From: Macrotrachela quadricornifera
Lineage: Eukaryota; Rotifera; Eurotatoria; Philodinida; Philodinidae
Reading direction: 5' to 3'
NCBI GenBank assembly: GCA_022393335.1
Contig: JAJEKB010000543.1
Location: forward strand, 361,675-425,674
Length of the DNA stretch: 64,000 nucleotides
Under the pieces are notes generated by a model. That model had not been told where the DNA came from. It saw only the letters and a list, made by a program, of their open reading frames with translations, and ran no database searches. How positions within the stretch are numbered: position 1 is the first letter of the stretch; each line of letters opens with the position of its first letter. Made by a program: the position numbers and the translations under genes. Below are positions 34,401 through 45,665 of this stretch, one piece after another.

Positions 34401-37400
34401 AAATCTGATATGGTAAAATTAGTTTTCTTTTTTATTAAAAAAAAATGATTGAATATAAAAATTTATTAGGCAACAATTACATATGAACCTATTCAACCAA
34501 AAATTTGTATAAATGGTGGTCCTCCAACAGAAACAAAACAATCACCTTGTGGAACATGCAATCCGTTCGTACCTTTTTTTTTTATTATATAGAGCATTCG
34601 AAAATTAATGGCAAAAATACTTTATTTTTTGATGATGTTTGAGAGAAAATAATGTTATAGTATGAAATTTTCGATACAAACTGTTTTTGTTGAAAATTAG
34701 CTAGAAGCATAAGATCATAATGAATGAGGTATTTTTGGATTTTACTTTATCATCATTTGATATATTGTATGAAAAAAATTAGATCAGAAAAAGAAAACGA
34801 ATTCATCGTTTATCAAAAAAAAAATTGTATTTTCACAGTGTCGAAATTTGATCACTCCAAATTTTGATACAACTATAAAATAAGCAATCCTTTATAAGTT
34901 ATAGAGCTTTTCATTCTGCATCTTGTAGTATATTTTTGTTCTTTCTTACTACAACGTATTAAGTGATGATGCAATAAAATGCAAAAGTGCTTCTTTTAGT
35001 TTATCTTAAGTATATTCTTTTTAAATTATTTTATTTTTATATTTTAGTGGTATGTATAAAAAGAAAGATACAGGTACATGTGAATTTTGTCCACCAAATA
35101 CATATTCAAATGGAACATCAAATGAATGTCTTCCATGTTCAAGTGATCTATCACTTATGCCTGGTTTATACTATAAAAATTGGAATGCATTTCCAATTTA
35201 TTTTAATAGAAGTTATATATCTTCTTCTGAAAATGGAAATGGTAAGTATATATGAATCTTATTTTATTTATATGAGAAATATTTCTTTTATATACATATA
35301 TAAATAGATGAATCTGTAGATGATCAAAGTTGGGTTAGTATTAGTTTATTAAAATAAAAATTTATATTTATTTTGATTTGATAATTTTATTGAATAGATT
35401 CCAAGTATAGAATATATATCAAGTCACTCACTTCCTGATGTAGTTACTGTATTGAGTTTAACAGTTGCTCAAGGTTTTCGTATAACAGATCTAGCAAAAG
35501 CTACAAAAGAATATGGAACAGTATATTTTAAATTTTCAATTCAATGTCATTTATCATGTGCATTATTTTTTATTTCTCAAGTAATTTTAATAGTTATTAA
35601 AAAAAAAAGTCTTTTTTTTTTTGTTTATTAGGATATTTTTGATGATGACGCTGACGATTGGAAAATTATTCATAAATGGAATATTGGCGAATCTTCTAAT
35701 CATAAGAATATAACAGAATACACGTATGATTTTTTTACTGATAATTAATAATTATTTTCTTATTTTTTTTGTTATTGTTAGGCATTCAGTAACATATCCA
35801 GATGAAGTTATATTTAGTTGGCTTTTTACTTCTGAAGATGCAGATCAAGGTACTGATGAAATTCGTATTTATGAAACTCGTGTTACTAATACAAAACTTG
35901 GAGGATCTGATCGATGTGTTAATTGTTTAACAACTAATAATGAAGCCACCGAGTAAAAATAACAAACAAAAAAAAAGAATTTTTATTTTTTTAACGTTAA
36001 TTTTTATTATCTATAGATGTAAATCATGTGCGCCTGGACATATTTTATCTAATAATACTTGTATACTTTGTCCACAATCTACTATTGCTAGTCGTGTTCG
36101 ATCAAATGATCTTGTTCCAACAGTATGTAAACCATGTGCAAATTATACAATATCAGATGATGGTATTTCATGTTATGTACCATGTAAACAATCGTTTAAT
36201 GGAAGTATTCAATATGATTTAAATACAATATCAACGTATGAATAAATGAAAAATAAGAAAAAAATTTTATTTAAAATTTATTTTAGTACTCAATTCCATG
36301 GCTCAAAATTATTTACACAAAAAGGTAGTGGATATTTTCATGTATTTAATGCAACTATTTGTGGTAAAACAAGTGTTACATGTGCAAAAACATTAGTATG
36401 AAAATAAAATTTATAATGAAAAAAAAAACATAATATTTTATTTATTTAGTCATTAAATGGTATGAAACTTCGAGCGAAACAAATGAAAATTGATTCAAAA
36501 TTATGTCGTATGGGTTCTATACCAGATGACAATGATACCGTATCAGCTGTAGCTTATATTGATGAGTAAATTTTAAAATAATATATTTATTTTATTTTAT
36601 AATTTAAAAATAATTTTACTTTATATTTAGTTTTGGTGAAAAATTATTAAATATATCATTATCGACATCAAAATATTTTCCACCTCTTCGTTCTGATTAT
36701 AATTTAAATGATATAACACTTGTTTATCAAGCAAATACATCAGATTCTCAATCAACTTGTTCTGAACGTATTACATTTTTATCATTACGTTGTGATCATA
36801 CATTTGAAGATGAAAAAAATGTATCAATGAAATATAAATTACAAACACCGAATGATTGTGCAACAGGTACTTGTGATGGTTGTACATTTCATTTTCTTTT
36901 ACGAACACCTTTTGCTTGTCCAATATGTGATGAAAAGACAAATGGTTTTCGAACATTTAGTGGTCCTTGTAAATTTGGTAAACAAGAAATTCGAAAAATA
37001 CCTTATCCGTATGTATTATATTTTCTTTAAAGATATATTTACATAAAGATTATCCAAAAGTATTAATAACATTAAAGAAAAATATGAAAAGTATTAGATA
37101 TGTTTTTGAACTACCTTGGGCAGTGCTTGAGTCAATGATGTTTCATTTATTTGATTAGTTAAGTTACATTTGATATTATTATTGAGCCAAAAGTGTGACA
37201 TGATTTTGATACCTTGTTATGTTAAATATTTAATAACTATTTTTCTTTGGCAACAAGTCTGTGACATTTTTTAATATAAAAGTTACGCTCTATATTTTTA
37301 TTTTGTTCTACACTATGTATAAGAATAGGATCATTTGATTTAAAGAATATAGAAAATAAAGCCTTTGACTCAAATCTACTTCAATGAACAACAGCAGTTG

Positions 37401-38542
37401 ATGATTCGTCATCATTAATCCAATCTGCACTTAACTTGTCTATGATAAATTCATGACTCATCACTGGTAGTAATATAACCTAATTGCCAGAATCCATTAC
37501 GAAATTTCAGCAAATTTTAACTCTTGCTTTTATTCATTATTGAGTCGATGGATCGATCTACTGTGATGTGACTTTTTTTTATCATCTGTAAGTTCGGAAA
37601 CCAGACAACCTGATTGAGAAATATCATTGATATCTTTTCTTCCTTTATGAAAACGCTTTGCCTACTTTGCAACTTTTGGTTATGATGAAGCATTAAATCC
37701 CAATATTGTTATAAGTTCTTCATGAATTGTCTTTGTATCAATATCCAAAATACTTCAAATTTTATTAAAGTATCGATCAAACTCATTATCCATTTTTAGA
37801 AAAATTTTTTTTTTCCAATACGGTTTTATCTGAAGGAATAAAACTGTACAAAAACTTAAGTTATTATTTATAGTACTTAATAGAAGAGGTTCTACTATTT
37901 ATTCATGAAATAAATACTGTAATATTAACTAGTTTATAAAATTAGTAATAACATTATTAGAATTTTTCGGATAATCTAATGCATGATTTTCATTAAAAAA
38001 CTTTTTTTCTATTATATAGATACTGTTCACATAATTTAACTGAAAAAGTTGAAATTCATCGTTGTTCAATTTTTTCATTGGAAATACAAATAGTTATTGG
38101 TTTATTTATTATCATTGCGGGTGTATTAATATCAGTAGTTATTATTTGTTGGAGAAAAAATCGAAAGTAAATATTAAAAAGACAAAAGAAAATTCATTTA
38201 AATCATTAAATATATTTATATATATATTTATTATTATTAGACTTGAATATCGTTATATGAAACTAATTGAAAATGCTAATCCTGATGATGATACACCAAT
38301 TGATAATGTTTGTGCACAAATTAGTGATGAAGAAGATTCTGGTGAGGAAATACAATTTAAAAAACAATCAAGAACAAAAAAAATTTTCAATGCTGTTCGA
38401 AATGTTATTCGAAAAGTAATAATTAAAAATTATTTTACTTTTTTTAATGAATAATTTTATTTAGAATTCTGCAAATGGACAATCGGAATCATTCGGTGGT
38501 GATTCTTTTTTATTGACAAATACATTAACAAATGACGCTTGA
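31404..38542 (+). CDS. ELAPOR-like endosome/lysosome-associated membrane protein
   Basis: A multi-exon type I membrane protein. Exon 1 (31404-31475) is a signal peptide ending SSGEEC. Exon 2 is 31901-32027 and exon 3 starts at 33078. Some 15 further exons follow, most separated by introns of 45-100 nt. The luminal part matches ELAPOR1/2 (EIG121/KIAA1324): Cys-rich TNFR/ephrin-receptor-like GCC2/GCC3 repeats (CKPGTFSLGGGYQ, CPPGTYADKSG, CEFCPPNTYSNGTS, CAPGHILSNN), interspersed beta-rich segments, and a mannose-6-phosphate-receptor-like region ending in TGTCDGCTFHFLLRTPFACP. After a 1-kb intron (37009-38019) come one TM helix (EIQIVIGLFIIIAGVLISVV), the juxtamembrane WRKNRKLEYRYMKL that mirrors the vertebrate KLEYKYSKL, and an acidic tail ending at 38542. 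The family acts in the endosome/lysosome and autophagy pathway. Two introns carry transposon remnants (32047-33034 and about 37046-37979). A splice-acceptor-like TTTTTTCAG sits 4 nt before the ATG. Confidence 0.9.
32047..33034. mobile_element. non-autonomous DNA transposon (piggyBac-like MITE) in ELAPOR intron 2
   Basis: The two ends are perfect inverted repeats: AACCCTTTCGAGGCGA at 32045-32060 and its reverse complement at 33021-33036. The right end is flanked by TTAA; the left has TGAA at the matching place, which could be a mutated TTAA. Starting the element with CCCTTT, together with a TTAA-type target, fits piggyBac superfamily ends. The ~988-bp interior has no open frame or transposase-like motif. 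The insertion makes intron 2 about 1,050 nt, more than ten times the usual size here, while the flanking splice sites (C A|GTAAAT and TTAAG|AT) remain usable. Confidence 0.75.
37045..37980 (-). mobile_element. degenerate mariner-like element in ELAPOR's penultimate large intron
   Basis: The intron before the TM exon holds imperfect terminal inverted repeats with core AGATTATCC (left from about 37046, right ending at about 37979). Read on the minus strand, the interior shows a decayed transposase helix-turn-helix region: TIHEELITILGFNASS, then AKRFHKGRKDINDISQSG and VSELTDDKK. This is the order found in mariner transposases (TIHEEL...KWAKRF..GR.D..D..RSGRP). Stops and shifts are frequent and most of the catalytic part is missing. 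Target-site TA duplications are plausible but not clean. Confidence 0.7.
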
Positions 38543-40570
38543 ATCTCGACATTCCTTTAATTTTGTTTTATTAATTGACATCCTGATTTGCTTATTAAAA
38601 ACATAACAGTGATAATCTGTTTTCTTTTTTGAATTTATTCTAGTGCATAATTTAATTTAATTGTTTTTTTTTTCTCAAAATTTTATTTACCCGTCCGTTG
38701 ACTGAATATTGAAGATCTTTACTCATTGATTAAATCAACCATATTTTATTCTGAATCTCTTTTTTCGTTTTTTTTTTCTTAATATTATATTTATGTGCAA
38801 GTGTTTTGTTTTCTGTGTTGCATGTTAATATTTTATTCAAGTATTATTATTGTGATTTAATCTTTAAAATAATATATGATAATAAAATCAAAGGCGACAA
38901 CGAGCATGAATTTATTTTTCTCTGCTTAAAACATAGATAGATCAAGTTCTAGATTTAGGAAAGACAGATATATTGATAGTATTTTTGAAATTATAGTTTT
39001 AAAAAAGACATGCCTTCATATAAATCGATTGATATAATTCGTAGACGAATGAAAAATGTTCAAGAAATTCTATGTATTACTTTGAAAGTCAAACGATATG
39101 AAAGAATTGGTAATTCATTCATTCATTACAGTTGCTGGATTTTCATGTATTATTAATAATCATCAGTTTGTTTGCACAGATCTTTGATTTATTATGAGTG
39201 GAATGACGGCGAAAATGATTGATCTAAGTAAAAGAATTTTGATAAATATTCATAAAGTATACATTTTGATGTATGTTAATTCTATTAATAAAATAAAATA
39301 TTGTGATTGAAACAAGCTTTTTTTTTTATTATAATTTAGATTTTGTGTTATTTTACAATCATGTTGTTCCAAAAGAAGGCAAGCAAATATTTTAATATGT
39401 ACTTTATATATGGCTTGAATATATACATATAATCTCTCTGATTTTTAAGACATTTGATATATTTGATAAATATTGAGCGGGTTTTGAAAAATTTGTATTA
39501 GGCTGCAGAGAACTACATATTCTACCTTCATTTACTTATATTATAAGGATACATTTGGTTTTTTTGTAGTTGAAAGACAGATAGTAAGACCAGTAACGTA
39601 TTCAGGATTTAGTAATAAGTTGGGCTCAACCCTAATATTTTCCAGAAACCCAGAAAGAATAGTATGACTTTTCTCTAGCTGATAGCAAACATACTGTTTT
39701 AGAGCATCTAAAATATCGGAATGACTGATATTTTATCACGAGAAGACCTTCAAAGACACCGTTAGATCTTTTTAACAGTATTTATTTTTAAACAATAATA
39801 AAAATTAACGTAATAAAATTCTACCGTCCTTGTGAAGAATTGAAAAAACATCAATTACTTTGTCATAGTTAGTATCAATCTGATCTTCGATAGATAACCG
39901 CCATCCTCGCTTATGTTTATTTATAAAAAACACAGGCTATATATAAGATAGTGGATTACACATCATTAGGATGTATCCATCAAATAGTGGAGATAATCCC
40001 ATCAGATGCAATACATTAGAACAACCTATAATAGTGACATAGACAAAACGGTAATATTAGAAAGGAAAAGTTTAGCTTTTATCTTTGCCACTGCCACTAT
40101 TATATTTTACTCCAACTATGGAACGCAAGAGAACGAAAAAGATTTATATTTATATTTTTGTATATATCAAATAAAACAATTCTTATCATTTCTATTTCCG
40201 ACGAAGGACACTGTGCCGAAACGTCAAATAAAGAGACTAAAATTCAACTAACGGTTAAAAGAAGAGAATTATCTTAAGGTATGATAGCATATACATAACA
40301 ATAATACCAAACGTCATGAACATGCATCTAGATGTTCGCATTCAGGATAAATTCGTAAATAATTGAATCATCTTTTCGTTAAAACAAAATTTTACAATAG
40401 AAAAGAAACACTAATGCCATTCAAATCTGGTTGATTGCATTAAAAATGTACATAATAATTCGATGTGCCTCTAAGTCTTATAAACTTTGAATATTTTTCT
40501 CTACTAATTTCACATTTCCTAACGTATCAATACATTTTAAGTTGATTTTTTGAAATGGCAACAATGCCGA
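38543..40570. other. intergenic DNA after ELAPOR
   Basis: ELAPOR 3' UTR and AT-rich spacer. No gene recognised. An open stretch at 40006-40251 (+) has no family resemblance. It covers a short motif ACGAAGGACACTGTGCCGAA (40201-40220) containing a small hairpin, which looks like a retroelement tail; see findings. Confidence 0.35.
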
Positions 40571-40579
40571 TAATTTTCA

Positions 40580-42640
40580 CTATATACGCATATTCCGCTA
40601 TTTGTCACCGGGTTAAGTTACCACAATCGCATGTTATCACTAAATAATATATTGATGATTAATGAAACAGAGTCTCAACTGTCATTTGATCTAGATTAAA
40701 TAGTTTGATTTGTTTTGTTTCTAATCAAACTTTCTTCTTTCTTTCTTTATCTTTATAATGAAATCTAAAGCCATATGAAAATTGTATTTAAACTCTGATC
40801 ATATTAGTTATTACCAATCATAAGATTTTATTCAATATGAATAAGACTCTTGCCATTTTTCTTTTCTTCATCTTTATTAGTACTACTGATGGAAAATCGC
40901 AATATCCATCATCATTAGTCAAAGCAGATGCTAAAGAAATAGCCAATTTATTGAACAAAATATGGATTGACGGTGAAAAAGATGCGAATAGTCAAGATAA
41001 ACAACGGTGTGAAGTTATCAAACAATGTTGTCCGCAAAAAGTATCTTCACAGGCCATCACCATTTCAAAGAACAGTTCTTCAAAGGATGCTCTAGTCCGT
41101 GAAGTTGGCATAATATGTTTGAATACATCTGATCATGCTGCTATAACTAAAAAATGTCCATCGATATTAAAATTAGAACCTCCACCTTCAACACCATCGA
41201 TGCCACTAATCTTCAAGCTTGACTTTAAATCTAACCCGGAACTTTTGGCAATATTTATAAGAATAACGAGCTCCCAAGTGTTTCAGGATTTCCTGAATAA
41301 TGCAGGTGTGGCATGCAATCCCAATGAAAAGTTTGCAGTTACCTGTATGACGAACAAGAAATTGATACAGTCTTGTATCAGTAAACAAATACAGAAGAAG
41401 TTCGTTTCCAGTGACAAGAAAACCTATCAGATATATATAAAAAATATCAAAATGGGATTGAATGATACGATTTTTCTGTACAGAAAAGCTATTCAACTAT
41501 CACAAAAGAAAACATAGATGATTTTGAATTAATATGCTTTTCATTGGTAGTGTTAAACAGATAGATAAAAAATCATTAGATAATTTAATTTCAAATAATA
41601 AAAAACAAACTAATCAATAGATATTCCAAAGCAAGTGCTAGATTTACTGCTCTAAACAACAGCATAAGATGGGCTTTAATATTTGTTAAATTATAAGGAA
41701 ACTAAGCATCATTTTGTGATGAACATGAATAATTCTCATTGAATATTAAATGCTAAAATCCTACATTAAAAAGTATATTAGTGTTAGAAGACTTTGATAG
41801 CGAAACATTTCATGTTTTCAAAAAAAGTATACATACGTTTATTTATGTCACAAGACTTTGGTCTCTATGTGGCAGTTTATATTTTATTTTTCGAATTATG
41901 AAATATTTAAAACAAAGGTATGATGACATGAAGAAAGTTAATAATTTCAAAAAATATTTTGTGTATATTAGTGCGTTTTGCTTTTATTCATTTTCAAAAT
42001 ATTGAAAATAACGAAGACCAACGTCTTTTAAAAATATTCCTATATTTATTTGACTTTTTTCTAATTTAGGTCATCAGGAACACGAAGATTCTTTGGTAAT
42101 ATAGAATTTTTCTTTAACGTTTTGACACAGGCAAGGAAGTTATGATAAATACGAAACACAGTACATATAGTATTCGATCTAAAGATGTAGATTGTAATAA
42201 TACCATCGTTACATGGAAAAAATATTCAATAAAAAATATTTTTTATTTTCTCTTTGCGTATTACTTTTTAACATTAAATAAAAATAAATAGCAGAGATAA
42301 CTTTTCGTAATCATATACTACGATAGTCTCAAATTTTTTTCAAATTTTTCTTCTCTTTTCTTCATTTTCATCTCTAGATCAATCATTAATGATCACTAAT
42401 GAAAACTATAAGTAGATCACGCGACATCAAAAATATTAATAAAATCTCCAAACAATTAATATAACATCCAATATTTCTTCATTTTTCCTCAGATAATATT
42501 CAATTTGGTAAAAATATTATAAGCCATTTTCATAACGATCATGACTCAATCTACATATCAAATAATGTATTCTTTTTTACTTCATAAACAAAATTATTTA
42601 TACCAATTAGAATTTAACATTTAATATAAAAATATCAAGG
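40580..42640 (+). repeat. segmental duplication, copy A
   Basis: About 2.06 kb that recurs as a direct copy at 49866-51828. Similarity runs from GCATATTCCGCTATTT (about 40587) through the secreted-protein gene and about 1.1 kb of 3' DNA, ending near TTTAACATTTAATATAAAAATATCA. Differences are point changes and small indels. The duplicated unit includes upstream sequence, so the promoter was copied too. Confidence 0.85.
40837..41517 (+). CDS. small secreted protein of unknown family (intact copy)
   Basis: Single exon, 226 aa. Residues 1-19 are a clear signal peptide (ending TTDG-KSQ). The mature part begins with a helical segment (VKADAKEIANLLNKIW) and holds paired cysteines (CEVIKQCC, ICLNTSD, a VACNPNEKFAVTC block, SCISKQI). 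A proline-rich linker lies near residue 110, and a conserved basic helical end (QKKFVSSDKKTYQIYIKN) follows. No enzyme motif is visible and I do not recognise the family. The cysteine content and signal peptide suggest an extracellular, disulphide-bonded protein. A second copy at 50116 keeps most of the sequence but is broken, so this copy is probably the working one. A TATA-like and CT-rich stretch (about 40730-40800) precedes the ATG and is kept in both copies. Confidence 0.65.
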   Translation: MNKTLAIFLFFIFISTTDGKSQYPSSLVKADAKEIANLLNKIWIDGEKDANSQDKQRCEVIKQCCPQKVSSQAITISKNSSSKDALVREVGIICLNTSDHAAITKKCPSILKLEPPPSTPSMPLIFKLDFKSNPELLAIFIRITSSQVFQDFLNNAGVACNPNEKFAVTCMTNKKLIQSCISKQIQKKFVSSDKKTYQIYIKNIKMGLNDTIFLYRKAIQLSQKKT

Positions 42641-42848
42641 AAAATCTAAATGAAACCATCACTTCTGTTAAACCAATTCATATTATAGTTGGAATTGGTA
42701 CTGTAGATTTCTCTAATTCTGTCGGAAAAATGTTGTCACTCTTTGTTGTGCCTAGTACGAGACTATTTTACATCCAATCGAAGAAATTTTTTCAAATACC
42801 GATTCTCCAGATTCTTCTTTTTCAAATCATATATTGCTTGTCGACTAG
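41518..42848. other. 3' part of duplicated unit and spacer
   Basis: No supported gene. The open frame at 41781-42005 is not kept open in copy B, and the one at 42730-42933 runs into the inverted-repeat arm described below, so neither is annotated as a gene. A palindromic AT block, AAATATTCAATAAAAAATAT near 42220, recurs in copy B. Confidence 0.4.
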
Positions 42849-43340
42849 CTTTTATATTTTCATGATGCAATTATCGGTGCACGAAAGACAACTCAAGTTG
42901 AGAGAATTAGGAGGTAGTTACTGCATTCTGTAGATCAGCACAAAAACATCCACAATTTTGCGTCTTCTTTTAAAATGCATGGAAAAACTTAACTTTAGAG
43001 AAAAAAGTACTTTCGGACGTTTTTCGAGAAAAAGCATGGGAGGTGTGTAAGACATTTTGTATAGCAAGTCAAGCTCTGTCATAGTTCAAAGATTCAAGAT
43101 AACTGCATCTTCTTTTATTGTGTTGTGATCCTTGAAATAAAGATGCTTGAGAGGGATGAAGGAAAAGCTGTTCCTAACTCTGCGTTCTAGCTACTTCTTA
43201 TCCCTATTTCTGTCAGTAGTGATTTTCACACTTAACTCTGATATTTTACTCGTATCTTTTTTTTCTAAATTATGACGGTAATCTCTTTTCATCGTAAACT
43301 ATAACAATCAACTATTCTTGTAATGTTACTTTATTACAAA
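42849..43340 (+). repeat. long inverted repeat, left arm
   Basis: About 490 bp that returns in reverse complement at 48059-48500, with roughly 85-90% visual identity and a few indels. Within both arms one frame reads a similar peptide (FYIFMM.LSVHER.LK..ELG and ISTKTSTILRLLLK), suggesting a decayed coding piece of a repeat family. I do not recognise it. Confidence 0.75.
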
Positions 43341-44065
43341 ATTAATATATAGCAAATCAAAACTGTTACGATTTAAGTATGCACTCATATAGTGCAAGAT
43401 ACTTCTTTTGATTTGTTAATTTATGTGTAACACACAGCCCGTATATTTAAATATATTTTACATCATTTATTTTGTTCGAAATTAATTGTTGTTTCAACAA
43501 AATAACGAAAAAAAAACATTAGAACTTTTAATGAGAACCTCTCGACAATAAAGATTTTGATAGAATTAAAACTTCTTGAAAAGTCGCATAAAAAACGTAA
43601 TAGATACAAATGACTATGGACGAATATTTAGCTATAGGGAAATTTAAAAAGCATATATCTGTATGACTACATATTCAGAAACAGTTTGATGAAACAACGT
43701 TCCGAATAAAAAGGAACTGATAACAATAACCGTGAGATCTTTTAACTTTGTTTCTTATTCAACTTTTGTGAATATAACTTCAGTGTTTCGAAAAAGAAGT
43801 GGAATTCTATAGTTTCAAATTAGATTCAAGACACTGATCGAAGAACGATTAGAAAAATTGATTTTCCTAGGTTATTGGATAAACTTTTTACAAATTCATT
43901 TTCTGTGAATATCCACATCAGATGGCTTTCGAAGACCAAGTATATGGCCTCACGATGTGAACGCAATAATAAACTATGCCATTTATCCTCGTTCATCAAT
44001 CAACAATTTCATCATTACATAAGTTAGAATAACACTACTTCTTACTTAGATGGATTTATTTTAGG

Positions 44066-45178
44066 TCATCAACAATCGATATTTTATCGTTTTTGATAAA
44101 TGAAACACGAACAAGTGATGCTGATCATAGTGGAATTGAAAATGATGATTTACTAGATTCAAATGAAGTTTTTGTAAAGTTATTAGATCTAAATAATTTC
44201 AACCTTTCCGACTAATGAGTATTTAAACTCAAACTATGGAATTCAGTATGATATCATGAGAATGCTTTTATCTGTTCATTCACTATCACACACGCTTATT
44301 TTCATTATGTGACCGTTTCTTAAAAGTTAAACCCTCTAAGATATATTTACTTTGTAAAATCTAGTTTTTTCTTTATGTCTCGTTACATTCTTATCAAATA
44401 TCGTCTTATAAAATCTTATTTTAAATATATATATATGTATATCAATTTTTCTTACATCTATATTTAAAACGATCATGAATAGTTCTTCTTTCTTACTAGA
44501 TTTTCCCTGGTCTTCTTAAATCGTGTTCTTGAGTAAACAATCGCTACCTTAATATAATTAAACTTACAATTGTTTCTCATATCTTACCATTTTTATTTAC
44601 AATGTTACACGAAAATCATCAACATCAAATAATCAAGCAACTCTAGACGATGAAGAAAGTGATGAATGATATAAAGCTAACTGATACTAGTATATTTTTC
44701 ATATATACAGCTTCTTTTGTGATTAGTGACTTAGATGAACCTATTAATCGTACATATCGTCAACATACAACAGCATCAAACAATAATGAATCGAATAAAG
44801 GTCTAAATTTTATTGCCAAATTTCGCTCATTCTACTAATTCATATATTCTACATTCCGATGATGATATAAATTCAACATCTACTCGAAATAATTCAAATT
44901 CAACGAATCAATCATCACGTGCTAATAGTAATATGAGTTCAATATCAACATTCCGATCAATTGTGTCTGTTTATTCGCGAATTCACAAGGAATTAACCTC
45001 AACTGTACCATATAAACAAAATCATCGAATACGAACTGAACGTCAATTTGGCGAAGTGATTACCAGTGGTATTCTTCTTCAACATTTACGAAAAAAAGTT
45101 GAAGCAATAGCAAGTAAGGTATCAAAACAAAAAATACACAACAATCCCGATGATCAACAAGTCAAAAGAGTTAATTAA
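44066..45178 (+). pseudogene. exon-like remnants of an unrecognised host gene
   Basis: Several protein-like pieces occur in order on the plus strand, with codon style like the real genes. The first is after TTTTAG at 44066 (SSTIDILSFLINETRTSDAD, ending at a TAA at 44213). The second is near 44610-44670 (acidic, DDEESDE then stop). The third is 44726-45178 in two overlapping frames (SDLDEPINRTYRQHTT shifting near 44815 to a frame that ends with SVYSRIHKELTSTVPYK, GILLQHLRKKVEAIASKVSK and a stop). It may be an intron-containing gene that I cannot assemble, or a decayed one, because the frame change at 44815 has no obvious intron. The S/N-rich low-complexity middle hides homology. No family recognised. 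Confidence 0.35.
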
Positions 45179-45665
45179 ATTTCTAAACACTTTCTCTCTT
45201 TTGTAGGTATATATATATTAGTTATCTTGCAGTTATTATTTATAGATTTCTACTCATACATATATCGTGTCGACTATTTTTCTTGTTTTATTTCGACGTA
45301 TAATCCTATCGATTTATTCTCCTTTCGCAATTTTTTGTTCACTTTGTAACATATGTATTAAGAATATGTGATTATTTATTTTCGATATTAGAATCTGAAA
45401 AAATTCATGTCACTTCATCAAGGTCAAATGACAATGAAATTACTCAATAAAACTATAAAAATGATATTTGCCTTTTTCTAAACAAACCGTTTAATATATA
45501 ATTAATACTAGCAACATTATGTCAAATATATATTCAATAAAATTTTGCTATTCAATATAAATGAAATTTCTTTTTAAAAACAGGATAATCTATAACAGCT
45601 CTATTCTTTCTTAATCATGAGTATTCGTTAATTAATCATTGTAATACTTCACTAATAAAAAAAAA

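Noticed and set aside
41781..42005. 74-codon frame downstream of the secreted-protein gene
   Set aside because: Not kept open in duplication copy B and not protein-like.
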